The notes beneath the pieces were generated by a model, which saw nothing but the letters and a program-made list of their open reading frames with translations, ran no database searches and was not told where the DNA came from. Of a stretch of DNA of 26,597 nt, positions 8,202-16,019 are shown one piece after another. Position numbers and translations under genes: made by a program. This DNA comes from a virus. Positions within the stretch are counted from its first letter, which is position 1. Every line of letters begins with the position of its first letter. The stretch spans positions 1 through 26,597 of IMG/VR virus record IMGVR_UViG_3300023176_005024; one strand, written 5' to 3'.

Positions 8202-9200
8202 ATGAAAAACTTTTTCTATTTATCACTTACAGCACTTTACCTAGTGTTCGTTTGCTTGTTTACAAGCGCCTATGCTGGGACGTGTACTAGTATTTCACGA
8301 ACAAACTCTGGGGCGAACACAGTTTTAACGTCGACTAAATACAATGCTGACTTAAACACTGTTTACTCTCACGCAAACGACCTAGACGGCGGGTGTATAA
8401 CCGACGGAACACTTGAGGCCGCAGCGCTAAACTCTTCTGAATTCGCGTTTTTAAACAAGGGCATCCACCAAGGCTGCAAGGTTACAAAATCAAATGACTC
8501 GACCATTTCAATTGATCGATGTCATTTATCAGTAAACGGGAACTTTGTCTCAACAACAAGCGCAACGACTGAAAGTTTTGGTTGCTCGGGTTGTTCGACA
8601 GAAACCTCTTCAACCGCTTATTATGTTTATGCAAAATCTGATTCCGACGGGTCGACTATAAATGTCTTACTACTAACAAGTGCCCCTAATGCTGACGGTT
8701 TTGATGGGTCAAGCAATAGGGTTCTGGCAAGGTTTTACAACAACTCGTCCAGCAATATAGATTCCTACTCTATTGATCAGTGGGCTATTAATGAGTTTAA
8801 AAGAAGCAAGAGCGCTTTGGTGTCCTACACGCCAACCGTGACCGGCCTTGGAACCGCAGCCAATGTTTCGTTTTCTTGGCAAAGGGATGGTAAAAACATG
8901 ATCGTAAGGGGCCGCTTGGACGCTGGCACCCCCTCGGCTGCGGCCATGACGCTAACACTCCCCTCTGGCTACACAATAGACGACTCCGACTCTGGCAGCG
9001 TGGGTGCGATATACGGGGTGGGCTCAACGGACAACGCGGGCGCAAACGCAATTGGCGTTTACGGCCTCGACAATGGGAGCATTGTAACGCTAAGAAACAT
9101 GGTCGGTGATTTTTCGGCTACCTTTAACGGTAGTTCGGCCGTTAACGCTGGCGAAACCATTTTTATAAACTTTACCGTTCCTATAGACGGGTGGAATTAA
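8202..9200 (+). CDS. Tail fibre / receptor-binding protein with Sec signal peptide and mosaic C-terminus
   Basis: This 332-residue protein sits where podoviruses encode their fibre. Residues 1-25 are a clear signal peptide (basic N-terminus, long hydrophobic core, AYA before G26). The next stretch, about 26-60, matches the common fibre N-terminal pattern (ISRT, LTSTKYNADLNTVYSHANDLDGG), which normally begins a cytoplasmic protein. Six cysteines follow in residues 26-135 (C28 plus five more) and none later. The last 130 residues (YTPTVTGLGTAANVSFSW to FTVPIDGWN) are a widespread fibre-tip domain and are much richer in G+C: about 57% over 8881-9120 against about 43% over 8281-8400. The AAGGAT site gives the start. 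Confidence 0.75.
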   Translation: MKNFFYLSLTALYLVFVCLFTSAYAGTCTSISRTNSGANTVLTSTKYNADLNTVYSHANDLDGGCITDGTLEAAALNSSEFAFLNKGIHQGCKVTKSNDSTISIDRCHLSVNGNFVSTTSATTESFGCSGCSTETSSTAYYVYAKSDSDGSTINVLLLTSAPNADGFDGSSNRVLARFYNNSSSNIDSYSIDQWAINEFKRSKSALVSYTPTVTGLGTAANVSFSWQRDGKNMIVRGRLDAGTPSAAAMTLTLPSGYTIDDSDSGSVGAIYGVGSTDNAGANAIGVYGLDNGSIVTLRNMVGDFSATFNGSSAVNAGETIFINFTVPIDGWN

Positions 9201-9571
9201 TGAGTTTGATTGAGAGATATTTCAAAGAAAGAGAAGGTGAAGAAACTATCTATTTCGAAAAAAAAGGGTTTATGATGTATAAAATAGAAGCCCTAAAAGA
9301 CGACGAGCATTCATTTAATGGTCTAGCCTGTATCATCACGGCCACCTACGTACTCCCGCAATTTAGGACTGGTAAGATATCGCACAAACTTGCACTACAC
9401 GTTGAAAAAATAGCAAAAGCCAGAGGTGTTAAGCAGATCTTTTGCCAGAGCGACGAAAACTCGAACGGGTGGTCAATAGCGCATAACAATATATTAAAAT
9501 ATGGATTTAGGGAGTATGACTCGGAAGATACCCCTAAAAATATCCACAACTATCATAAAGAGGTGTTTTAA
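9200..9571 (+). CDS. GNAT-like acetyltransferase family protein in the virion operon
   Basis: The 123-residue protein (taking the ATG that overlaps the previous stop as TAATG; a GTG nine bases earlier has no usable ribosome site) has the GNAT pattern. A central strand ATYVLPQFRTGKISHKLALHVEKIAKARGVKQIFCQ (about 50-85) corresponds to the V-pyrophosphate loop-helix, and a late NILKYGFREYDSE resembles the final strand. GNAT-like proteins occur in the tail/ejection cluster of many podoviruses, where the substrate is unknown. The loop has RTGKIS rather than the usual QxxGxG, so acetyl-CoA binding may be weak or lost and the role may be structural. Confidence 0.65.
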   Translation: MSLIERYFKEREGEETIYFEKKGFMMYKIEALKDDEHSFNGLACIITATYVLPQFRTGKISHKLALHVEKIAKARGVKQIFCQSDENSNGWSIAHNNILKYGFREYDSEDTPKNIHNYHKEVF

Positions 9572-10155
9572 TGGGCGGTGCAATAAAAAAAGTCGCAAAA
9601 AAGGTTGTGAAGCCAATAGGTGGCTTGCTCTTTGGTAAAAAACAAAGCGACATTGGCCCAGATCCAATGAGTCACGACATAAGAAGGGTTCACGGAAAAG
9701 CCTTAAAAGCTCAAGAGGGCATTCTCAAAGACATTAAAGGAATCGATCCAAGTGACTTGGCGAAAAAGGCGACTGAAAGAGAGGCTAAGTTCTTAAGGGG
9801 TGCCGCAAAAGATCAAAGGCGAAGGCTTCAAGAAAATATTGCACGAAAAGGCTTGGGGAGATCTTCGCTTGCTTTAACGGCTGGGTCAGACATCGACAGG
9901 CAGCTTGGAGAGAGAATAGCATCTTCGCAAGCTCAAATTCCAATGAGGCGACTAGGTGCGATTCAGGGCAAGGCGGGAATCATTCAACCTATAGCATCTG
10001 GGACACGCTTTCCGGTTCAAATGAGAGCTATAAAACGAGGTAAAAAAGGCGGCATTTCAGGCCTACTAGGCGCTGGAATCGGTGGCATGGTCGGTGGGCC
10101 TCAAGGTGCTGCGGCCGGAATGCAAATAGGCGAAGGCCTTAAGTCGGTGTTTTAA
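9571..10155 (+). CDS. Internal virion (ejection) protein, glycine-zipper C-terminus
   Basis: The 194-residue protein is basic at the N-terminus (IKKVAKKVVKPIGGLLFGKK), alpha-helical and charged in the middle (residues 40-130), and ends in a glycine-zipper segment (GGISGLLGAGIGGMVGGPQG, about 163-182) that can insert in membranes. This is the layout of small podovirus ejection proteins (T7 gp14 / P22 gp7 type), which leave the virion with the DNA and build a channel across the cell envelope. It lies in the expected place, with TAATG overlaps at both ends showing translational coupling. Assigned by pattern and position. Confidence 0.72.
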   Translation: MGGAIKKVAKKVVKPIGGLLFGKKQSDIGPDPMSHDIRRVHGKALKAQEGILKDIKGIDPSDLAKKATEREAKFLRGAAKDQRRRLQENIARKGLGRSSLALTAGSDIDRQLGERIASSQAQIPMRRLGAIQGKAGIIQPIASGTRFPVQMRAIKRGKKGGISGLLGAGIGGMVGGPQGAAAGMQIGEGLKSVF

Positions 10156-10412
10156 TGTACGAACTATATGATCCCACAGAAAAAAAGAAAAAAGAGAAAA
10201 AGAAGGGCTTTGACCTTGGCTCTGTTATAAACCTTGCATCTGCAATAGGTGGCAAGAAAGAGGGTGCGGGCAAAATTGGAAAGCTATTACATGGCGACGA
10301 CGGCAAAAGCTGGGAGCAAGAGGCTGACGAGCTAGCAGAGCAAAAACGAAAAAAGAAAATGCAAGGCCAGAGTTACGGCAAAACAATGGGCTTTGGAAAA
10401 TTATTTATATAG
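10155..10412 (+). CDS. Small lysine-rich protein of the ejection-protein cluster (unknown)
   Basis: This 85-residue protein has an extremely basic stretch at residues 9-17 (almost all K and E), a short hydrophobic Gly/Ala segment (SVINLASAIGG, about 23-33), and a second K-rich stretch. It is coupled to the previous gene by TAATG and followed after 7 nt by the next ejection gene. It may be a minor internal virion protein or a chaperone for the ejection proteins; no family is recognised. Confidence 0.55.
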   Translation: MYELYDPTEKKKKEKKKGFDLGSVINLASAIGGKKEGAGKIGKLLHGDDGKSWEQEADELAEQKRKKKMQGQSYGKTMGFGKLFI

Positions 10413-10419
10413 GTGACCT

Positions 10420-11562
10420 ATGGCATACGTTGATTTAACTTCTCAACTTCAAAGAGAGCAAGACGCTGGCGCGGCAAGAAAAATGGCACTGCAACAAGAG
10501 CTTGTTAGAGGGCTTCAGGGCTTTGCCGATATTGAACGTCAAAAGAAAGCAGAGGAAAGGCAAGCCGCCCTAGATGCTATAAAAGCTCAAGACAGGGAAA
10601 TAAAACTAGCTCAAATGGGCTATGTTTCACCCGAGCAAAAAACCTTGTTAGATGCCGAGCAAGCAAGCTCCTTTCAGCAAGCCCAAGCTCAACCAGAGGG
10701 TTTCGAAGGGCCTATGCAACCAACGCAAGAGGCATCGCAGCAAGCTGGTTTCGCAAGGTTTTTACAAGGTCAAGCAGATCAAGCGCAAGCCGACAGGCAA
10801 AGGGCGCTTGAAGATCGAAGATTGAAGCTCGAACAAATGGAACGCGAGAGAGAGCAAGCATCTTTACCTTATAAAGAAACAAGAGACTATCAAAAGCAAA
10901 TAACCCTTCAAGGCCTTAGGGATAAATCAGCAAGACAAAGATTTGCGGAGCAAAAAGAGCTTGAAGGAATGAGACAAGCCGGAAGAAAGGCTATTGCGCA
11001 ACAATCTTTAATAGATAGGCGTAAAAAGGAATCTGAAAAACAAAAAGAGGGCGTGGCACCCGGCTATAAAATAGATGAGAAACTAGGGATAAAGCCTACA
11101 AGCATGGAATCAAGACAATTTAGGGCCGCCATTTCAGATGCAACGGCATTCAAAAATAACATTACGAACGTCGAAAATATCATAAAAGAAAACGAGGGCG
11201 TTCCAAGCCAGTTATTTAGTCCTAATACATACAATAGAATGCAACAAGAGATGACAAAGGCGAAACTAGACCTTAAAGGTGAAGCATTTTTCAAGCTAGG
11301 GGTTTTAGCGGGGCCAGACATGGAACTAATTGACAAAACTTTTGGGGAAATTGACGGGCTTTTTGGAACGTGGCAACCGGGCAACGAAAAGGTAGCACTT
11401 GAAAAACTTAAGGCGATAAAGGACTACGTTGATAACAAGGTAAGTTCAAAAGCTAGTTCTTTGGGCTACGTTAAAGATATGGGACAGGTTGAGCAAGGCG
11501 ACCTTCAAAAATTAAGTGATGCCGAGCTTGATGCAATGATAAACCAATACGCAGGAAATTAA
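10420..11562 (+). CDS. Internal virion (ejection) protein, coiled-coil
   Basis: The 380-residue protein is rich in Q, E, A, K and R, with long predicted helices at about 1-60 and 95-205, a proline/glutamine linker around 80-95, and a more globular C-terminal part (about 235-345). No hydrophobic membrane segment and no cysteine are present. Its size and composition match the middle ejection protein of podoviruses (T7 gp15 / P22 gp20 role). GGTGA lies just before the ATG. Its C-terminus ends one base before the next gene. Confidence 0.65.
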   Translation: MAYVDLTSQLQREQDAGAARKMALQQELVRGLQGFADIERQKKAEERQAALDAIKAQDREIKLAQMGYVSPEQKTLLDAEQASSFQQAQAQPEGFEGPMQPTQEASQQAGFARFLQGQADQAQADRQRALEDRRLKLEQMEREREQASLPYKETRDYQKQITLQGLRDKSARQRFAEQKELEGMRQAGRKAIAQQSLIDRRKKESEKQKEGVAPGYKIDEKLGIKPTSMESRQFRAAISDATAFKNNITNVENIIKENEGVPSQLFSPNTYNRMQQEMTKAKLDLKGEAFFKLGVLAGPDMELIDKTFGEIDGLFGTWQPGNEKVALEKLKAIKDYVDNKVSSKASSLGYVKDMGQVEQGDLQKLSDAELDAMINQYAGN

Positions 11563-13683
11563 ATGGCTTACACAATTGAAGAATTAATGGCCGAAAGAGA
11601 AAGAAGAAAGGCTCAAACACCACAAGCACCCGACAATATGGGCGAAATGCTTTTGGCCGAAAAGCGTAGGCGACAGCAAGAAAAATTTAAAGAAGAGGGT
11701 GAACTTGGAAGGCAAGCCCAAGCTGGCCTAGAGTCTTTTGGTCAGGGCGTGACTTTTGGTTATTTGCCACAGCTTCAAGCACTTGCAGAAAAAGGTGTCG
11801 AGGCCGTGACTCAATATATTCCCGGCACCGCAGCTTACGAGGACGAAAGGCTAAGGGAGCAAGGTTTTATTTTACCAGAGGAAACCTACACAGAGGCGCG
11901 TGATATAAACATTGCAAGACAAAAAGCACAACAAGAAGAATTTCCATTGACCACACTAGGCGGTGAAATAGGTGGGGGTATTGTTGGGGCACTTGCAACG
12001 GGCGGCCTTGCAAAAGGCGCTATGGCCGGAACCAAGGGAGCAAAACTACTAGCACCGGCCGCAACAAAACTAGGAAGGATAGCCCAAGCAACGGGAGCAG
12101 GGGCTTTATACGGAGCCGTTCAAAATCCGGGTGATATTGAGGGCGAAATAAGCCCGATTCAAGCAGAGGAAAGACTTAAGGGCGCTGGTATTGGAGCTTT
12201 AACAGGTGGCGCTTTACAGGGTGGGGTTGAATCAATACCGGCCGTAAAAAAAGGTATTGGTTTCGCTGGTAAAAAGGCAAAAGATTTATTTTCCAGCAAA
12301 TCCGTGGCGGCAAAAAGAGCGACCGACGAGGTGACCACGCCCCAAGTAATGAAAAGGGTCGCTAAAAATATCAAAAAATCAGTTAAGGACACTTTCGCAC
12401 CCACAAGGGTTGAAGATTTTGACGACACTATTTCCGTTTTAAAAAAGCATAAAATAGACACCGACTATATACCCGAGGCTTTAGAATTTGGAGAAGATAC
12501 TAGCATCGGAAGGCTTGCCAAGGTTATAAGACAAAGCCCCGGCGGTGACGAGGCGGCCGGAAAGTTTGCCGGATTCTTAAATAAAATAGATGACTCTATT
12601 GACGACGTAATAAATAAATCTTCAAAAAGCGGAGCGCTTGACGAATATCAAGCCGGAGAAAGATTATTTAAAGGTTTCAATGATTCAGTTGATGAGTTTT
12701 TCGGTGACCTTGACGTTACCTATAAAAAGTTTAATCAGATTTCACCACAGCACCAAATGTCAAAGGCTAGCGACAGGTCAATGAGGCGCTTTATCTCTCA
12801 AGCAAGGGCAAACGCAGAAAGGGGTCTTATGTCCGCAACGCCTGAAATGGAACCGAAGTTTAGAGGCGTTTTAAAGGTCTTAGACAAGCTAGATAACCTA
12901 GATGGGTCTTATGACTCATTCACCGATTTTATGCTTGGAATAGGCGCTCAAACAGGCAAGAAGGGGCCGCAAGCTCTTGGCGTAGTTGAGACAGATAAAA
13001 GGTTTTTAAAAAGTCTTTATAATAAGATGAGGGAAAACGCAGTCAGGGAAGTTGACAGTATTGATAAGGGCCTAGGTAAAATGCTTAGGCAAAACAATGA
13101 AAAAATACATAAATTTATATCTGAAAACTCGGATATTTCAAAAATTATAGATTCTAAAATGTCTCCTGAAAAACTATTTAATAGACTAGTTGAAAAGGGG
13201 AGTGTTGACGAAATCAAAAAGCTTTCTCAAGTTTTACCAGAGGAAGTATTTAACGACTTAAAATCAGCATATCTTTCTAAGCTTGTTAAGTTAAACCCAA
13301 AAACCGGATCGATAAGTTATAAAAATACGCTTAACGCGATAAACAAGAAAAACAGACAATTGACCGAGTTTTTTGCTGACGACGAGACACTTCAAGACGT
13401 TTTGGGGCTTTTAAAAGTGGGCAAAAAAAGCGGTGACGCTATACTTAACTATTCAGGGACGGACGTTTCTAGGTCATTTAGAGACTACTTAAAATCACTT
13501 ATTACGTCAGGTCAAGACGAGGTAACCCTTGAGGCGATTAAAAACAGGGCAAGAAAAAGAGCGACAAAAGAAGCCGTCAAAAAAGCCGTTCCTAAAAAAG
13601 CAAAACCAAGCAAGCCTATTTCAACGATTCCGGCCGGCGTAGGTATATCGGGCTTAATGATAGGTGACGAAAGGGAAAGATAA
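11563..13683 (+). CDS. Large internal virion (ejection / DNA transfer) protein
   Basis: The 706-residue protein begins with a helical charged region, followed by an aromatic/Gly segment (QAQAGLESFGQGVTFGYLP, about 50-68) and two Gly/Ala-rich membrane-active regions (GGEIGGGIVGALATGGLAKG, about 130-150, and GIGALTGGALQGG, about 208-222). This layout is common in large podovirus ejection proteins. The remaining 450 residues are helical and charged, and the last 30 are Lys/Ala/Pro-rich and may bind DNA. No lytic transglycosylase or peptidase motif is visible. It would be ejected with the genome to cross the inner membrane. Confidence 0.68.
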   Translation: MAYTIEELMAERERRKAQTPQAPDNMGEMLLAEKRRRQQEKFKEEGELGRQAQAGLESFGQGVTFGYLPQLQALAEKGVEAVTQYIPGTAAYEDERLREQGFILPEETYTEARDINIARQKAQQEEFPLTTLGGEIGGGIVGALATGGLAKGAMAGTKGAKLLAPAATKLGRIAQATGAGALYGAVQNPGDIEGEISPIQAEERLKGAGIGALTGGALQGGVESIPAVKKGIGFAGKKAKDLFSSKSVAAKRATDEVTTPQVMKRVAKNIKKSVKDTFAPTRVEDFDDTISVLKKHKIDTDYIPEALEFGEDTSIGRLAKVIRQSPGGDEAAGKFAGFLNKIDDSIDDVINKSSKSGALDEYQAGERLFKGFNDSVDEFFGDLDVTYKKFNQISPQHQMSKASDRSMRRFISQARANAERGLMSATPEMEPKFRGVLKVLDKLDNLDGSYDSFTDFMLGIGAQTGKKGPQALGVVETDKRFLKSLYNKMRENAVREVDSIDKGLGKMLRQNNEKIHKFISENSDISKIIDSKMSPEKLFNRLVEKGSVDEIKKLSQVLPEEVFNDLKSAYLSKLVKLNPKTGSISYKNTLNAINKKNRQLTEFFADDETLQDVLGLLKVGKKSGDAILNYSGTDVSRSFRDYLKSLITSGQDEVTLEAIKNRARKRATKEAVKKAVPKKAKPSKPISTIPAGVGISGLMIGDERER

Positions 13684-13684
13684 A

Positions 13685-13879
13685 ATGATGAAGGCCGCAA
13701 CGTGGTTTATTTTAACGTCTATTTTACTTCCAGTGGTGGCATGGGCGGCATTAAAGATTTATGACCATTCCGAGCGCATTGCGAAAAACGAGCAACGATA
13801 TATAGATATTGAAAAGAACTTGTCAGACATAAAACATGGTCAAAACGAAATACGATCTTATATTATAAATAACAAATAA
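13685..13879 (+). CDS. Small single-pass membrane protein with coiled coil (holin or i-spanin candidate)
   Basis: Starting at the ATG just after the previous stop (AAGGGAAAG upstream), the product is 64 residues: one N-terminal membrane segment (about 6-27, ending before KIYDHSE) and a soluble heptad-rich C-terminal part (about 34-60). This topology is that of inner-membrane spanins (Rz-like, N-in/C-periplasm) and of some small holins. A predicted lipoprotein lies two genes downstream and could be the partner, but nothing in the sequence proves it. Confidence 0.6.
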   Translation: MMKAATWFILTSILLPVVAWAALKIYDHSERIAKNEQRYIDIEKNLSDIKHGQNEIRSYIINNK

Positions 13880-13894
13880 AAAAGGAGACATGGC

Positions 13895-14176
13895 ATGTCA
13901 GAAGAAAAAGGGATCAAAGAGATCACAGAACTAGCCGATGGACTAAAGGTTTTTGCGGCTTTTGCTGGTAAAGTTTTAAAAGATAACAAATTAAGTACAT
14001 CAGATTTGCAATATGTAGTAGATATCGCTATGCAATTTGATGCTATTTCAAAAGCGTTTGACGGTCTTGGCGAAGTCCCAGCGGAGTTAAAAAATCTTAA
14101 GAAAGATGAACTAATTTCGATTGTTGCCAAGTTTTTCGAAGTAAGAGATGCTTACAACGAAGCAAAAAAATCTTAA
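13895..14176 (+). CDS. Hypothetical helical protein
   Basis: A 93-residue, acidic, alpha-helical soluble protein with a strong AAGGAG ribosome site. No membrane segment, cysteine or motif is recognised. The pattern of helices separated by short D/S turns (LADGLKVFAAFAGKV, then STSDLQYVVDIAMQFD) resembles small proteins of unknown role found late in phage virion operons. It lies between the membrane protein and a lipoprotein, so a part in lysis or assembly is possible but unproven. Confidence 0.55.
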   Translation: MSEEKGIKEITELADGLKVFAAFAGKVLKDNKLSTSDLQYVVDIAMQFDAISKAFDGLGEVPAELKNLKKDELISIVAKFFEVRDAYNEAKKS

Positions 14177-14208
14177 TTAAATTTGTTGGGGGACAAAGGA
14201 AGGAAAAA

Positions 14209-14448
14209 ATGAAGTGTTTCATCATGCTTTTAATTTGTTTAACTTTTGTTGCCTGTGACAAGGAACCGGATTTACCGACAGGGGCGAACCCTGAATATTT
14301 TGCAAAATGCGTAAGTAATGAAGAGGCCGCAGCCCTTGGGTTTGAAAAAAAGTGTTCACCGCCCGGCTGTGTTTGCTTACAAGACGTTCACGGAGAGGAA
14401 CCGAGGCTTGAGGCCCATTGTCATTCAAACGCCTTAAAATGTAACTAA
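14209..14448 (+). CDS. Cysteine-rich predicted lipoprotein
   Basis: This 79-residue protein has a short basic start, a hydrophobic run and a lipobox-like FVAC at residues 13-16, so the mature N-terminus would be lipidated C16. Asp at +2 would favour inner-membrane retention under the enterobacterial rule. The mature part has six further cysteines (an even number), including KKCSPPGCVCLQD, suggesting a small disulfide-stapled periplasmic domain. The ribosome site is AAGGAAGG. It could be an o-spanin-like or superinfection-exclusion lipoprotein; most o-spanins are Pro-rich rather than Cys-rich, so this is unsure. Confidence 0.65.
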   Translation: MKCFIMLLICLTFVACDKEPDLPTGANPEYFAKCVSNEEAAALGFEKKCSPPGCVCLQDVHGEEPRLEAHCHSNALKCN

Positions 14449-14466
14449 TAACCAAGGAGAGGAAAA

Positions 14467-14985
14467 ATGGAACAGGAAACTTTTAACTTACATATTGCGG
14501 CTATTTGTCGATATTTAGCTAGATATACCGAGGAAGTAAGTAAATCAATGAGTGCATCAGTCACGGCCTTATCAAGTGCCGATAAGCGTAGACTTTACTC
14601 TTATGTGGGTGATTTACACAAATACCTTGAGTGGGTGTGGGGCTTACAGCAAGACGATGACGGTGGTTTTTTAGACCTTCCAGAATCTCACCCGTCCTCA
14701 ATTGTAGTTCCTATCATGGACCCGGTGGGCGAAATGGAAAACAATGCACTAATTGATATTGTTGAATATTTCAAAACTTTTTATCGTGAAGCTATGAGTT
14801 CACAATCTAGCCGTCTAGGCGCTGGAATCTTAGGCCACGACTATGAGAGGTTTACGGCACTTCTTGGAACCATTGATTCCTATATTGAGGAGTTCGTTGC
14901 TGAAACTTCACCTCAAGACTTCCCAGAGTCAAGCCCAAGAAACCTAATGCCTTCACCGGGTAAAACTGGCGTTCGTAAAAAATAA
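14467..14985 (+). CDS. Hypothetical protein, last gene of the virion operon
   Basis: The 172-residue soluble protein has an AAGGAGAGG ribosome site. It is helical through residues 5-65 with a W-W pair (EWVWGL, about 57-62), then an acidic loop (QDDDGGFLDLPE), a second helical part (about 92-145) and a proline/serine-rich tail with a basic end (TGVRKK). No family is recognised. A strong terminator begins 6 nt after the stop, so this is the end of the main rightward transcript. Confidence 0.55.
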   Translation: MEQETFNLHIAAICRYLARYTEEVSKSMSASVTALSSADKRRLYSYVGDLHKYLEWVWGLQQDDDGGFLDLPESHPSSIVVPIMDPVGEMENNALIDIVEYFKTFYREAMSSQSSRLGAGILGHDYERFTALLGTIDSYIEEFVAETSPQDFPESSPRNLMPSPGKTGVRKK

Positions 14986-14990
14986 TGCAA

Positions 14991-15019
14991 GGGCTCACTT
15001 AACGTGGGCCCAAGTTTTT
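14991..15019 (+). terminator. Rho-independent terminator of the virion operon
   Basis: GGGCTCAC (14991-14998) pairs with GTGGGCCC (15004-15011) around a TTAAC loop, giving 8 bp with one G-U, followed by AA and GTTTTT. It acts on rightward transcripts. The same bases encode the last residues and stop codon of the homing endonuclease on the other strand. Confidence 0.88.
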
Positions 15020-15495
15020 CTCAACACAATGTGACTTATATTTGACTGGGTAACGCCAAAATATATGGCTAAGTCTTTTTGACTGTAACCACTTGAGGCC
15101 ATTTTCCTGATAAGTATTATGCGGTTTTCATTAAGCCTTGAGAAGTGATGCTTAGAGCCATTTTTTATAAGACCAATAGAATAGGCGTGTTTCCTGTTTT
15201 CCCCGGGGGTACACCATTCGAGATTCTTTAATCGACTGTCTGATTTTATGCCGTTAATATGATTAACTTCTCGCTTTCCTTTAGGGTTGGGGATAAACGA
15301 CATCGCTACAAGCCTGTGTATTCTTTCCGTTTTCCGCTTTCCGTCCTTCTTTAAATTAATGGCCATATAGCCAAGGCTATCAACAAACGGCTTTAAAATA
15401 CAATCACGGTCTGAAATTGATTTTATTCTCCCTAAATCGCTTATCTTGTATAACCCCTCATAACCCCTAGTGTCTTTCCATTTTTCTTTTCCCAT
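14995..15495 (-). CDS. NUMOD4/HNH homing endonuclease
   Basis: The 166-residue protein has the three usual parts of a phage HNH homing endonuclease: an N-terminal NUMOD4 motif (EKWKD--GYEGLYKISDLGRIKS, about 3-25), an HNH core (RLVAMSFIPNPKGK-EVNHINGIKSDSR-KNLEW, about 60-94, with the N-H pair as part of the metal site), and a C-terminal DNA-binding helix-turn-helix (GYSQKDLAIYFGVTQSNIS, about 135-153). Such genes spread by cutting alleles that lack them. It is transcribed against its neighbours and fills the gap between a terminator and the next gene. It lacks a Shine-Dalgarno; TATACA lies 6 nt before its ATG. Confidence 0.9.
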   Translation of the reverse strand: MGKEKWKDTRGYEGLYKISDLGRIKSISDRDCILKPFVDSLGYMAINLKKDGKRKTERIHRLVAMSFIPNPKGKREVNHINGIKSDSRLKNLEWCTPGENRKHAYSIGLIKNGSKHHFSRLNENRIILIRKMASSGYSQKDLAIYFGVTQSNISHIVLRKTWAHVK

Positions 15496-15501
15496 TAGTA
15501 A

Positions 15502-15509
15502 TGTATAAT
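15502..15509. promoter_or_regulatory. Overlapping divergent -10 elements in a 23-nt intergenic gap
   Basis: Only 23 nt separate the divergent start codons (15495 leftward, 15519 rightward). TATAAT (15504-15509) can serve the rightward gene and, read on the other strand, TATACA (15502-15507) the leftward gene with exactly 6 nt to its ATG. Neither has a good -35 box or a ribosome site, so both mRNAs would be leaderless or nearly so. Confidence 0.5.
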
Positions 15510-15518
15510 ATAAATATC

Positions 15519-15758
15519 ATGCAATTAAAAATCTTATTACAAGCTATTATAGCCGTCCCTACGCTCCTTAAGGAAATTAAGGAGACAGGGGCGCTTATAG
15601 CTGGGGCCATTGATAAACTCCGAAATCAAATGACCGATAAATACATAGGTGAGTTAAAAGGCGATATCGAAAAAACCTTAAAGAAAATCAAAGGAACTAA
15701 AGACGATGACGAGCTTAAAAAACTTCTTGCTGATCTTAGCGATTATCTTAATAAGTAA
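15519..15758 (+). CDS. Small helical protein, possible inner-membrane spanin/lysis partner
   Basis: The ATG at 15519 is preferred over one at 15501, which lies on the likely -10 box. The 79-residue product has a moderately hydrophobic first 20 residues (LKILLQAIIAVPTLL), a small Gly/Ala segment, then a charged coiled-coil-like part (about 38-78). The start of a lipoprotein gene lies inside its 3' end in another frame, an arrangement like Rz/Rz1 spanin pairs. The first segment is short for a membrane span and contains a proline, so membrane insertion is uncertain. Confidence 0.55.
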   Translation: MQLKILLQAIIAVPTLLKEIKETGALIAGAIDKLRNQMTDKYIGELKGDIEKTLKKIKGTKDDDELKKLLADLSDYLNK

Positions 15759-15984
15759 TAGTTGTAAGGACGGACATAAACCGCCTTCTTTAAAGGTTTG
15801 TGCAACGGCAAACACCGTCGGATTTTTATGTAATGACGAAAGCAAACCAGAGGGCGAGCAAGACAGCTTCGAACCTTACAGGTCTGGATATATTTGTTTT
15901 GACCAACCAGATTTTTCTCAATTATATAGCTATTGTGCTGACCTTAGAAAAGATCTTATCAAGTGTGAAAGAAAGTGCGACTAG
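15706..15984 (+). CDS. Cysteine-rich predicted lipoprotein overlapping the upstream gene
   Basis: The 92-residue protein has a signal sequence (residues 5-19) ending SNSC with C20 as the likely lipidated residue; the -3/-2 residues are not the classical lipobox, so lipidation is likely but not certain. The mature part has six more cysteines (even number) and ends with KCERKCD. The gene starts 53 nt inside the previous gene in a different frame, with AAGGA ten bases before the ATG. The overlap resembles Rz1 o-spanins, though the Cys-rich, Pro-poor composition does not. Confidence 0.65.
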   Translation: MTSLKNFLLILAIILISNSCKDGHKPPSLKVCATANTVGFLCNDESKPEGEQDSFEPYRSGYICFDQPDFSQLYSYCADLRKDLIKCERKCD

Positions 15985-16019
15985 TTGAATATCTATTTTT
16001 TGAAGTAGTTAAGCATCTT

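Noticed and set aside
8797-9051. 84-residue Arg/Pro/Cys-rich frame on the minus strand
   Set aside because: It is a shadow caused by the high-G+C tip domain of the tail fibre; no start signal and composition typical of antisense frames.
11064-11384. 106-residue minus-strand frame opposite the coiled-coil ejection protein
   Set aside because: Antisense of a Lys/Glu-rich gene; no start signal and no motif.
13858-14130. 90-residue minus-strand frame opposite the small helical protein
   Set aside because: The plus-strand gene has a strong AAGGAG site and coupled neighbours; the minus frame is its shadow.
15800-15988. 62-residue plus-strand frame inside the Cys-rich lipoprotein gene
   Set aside because: No ribosome site, and the overlapping frame has a clear signal sequence and paired cysteines.
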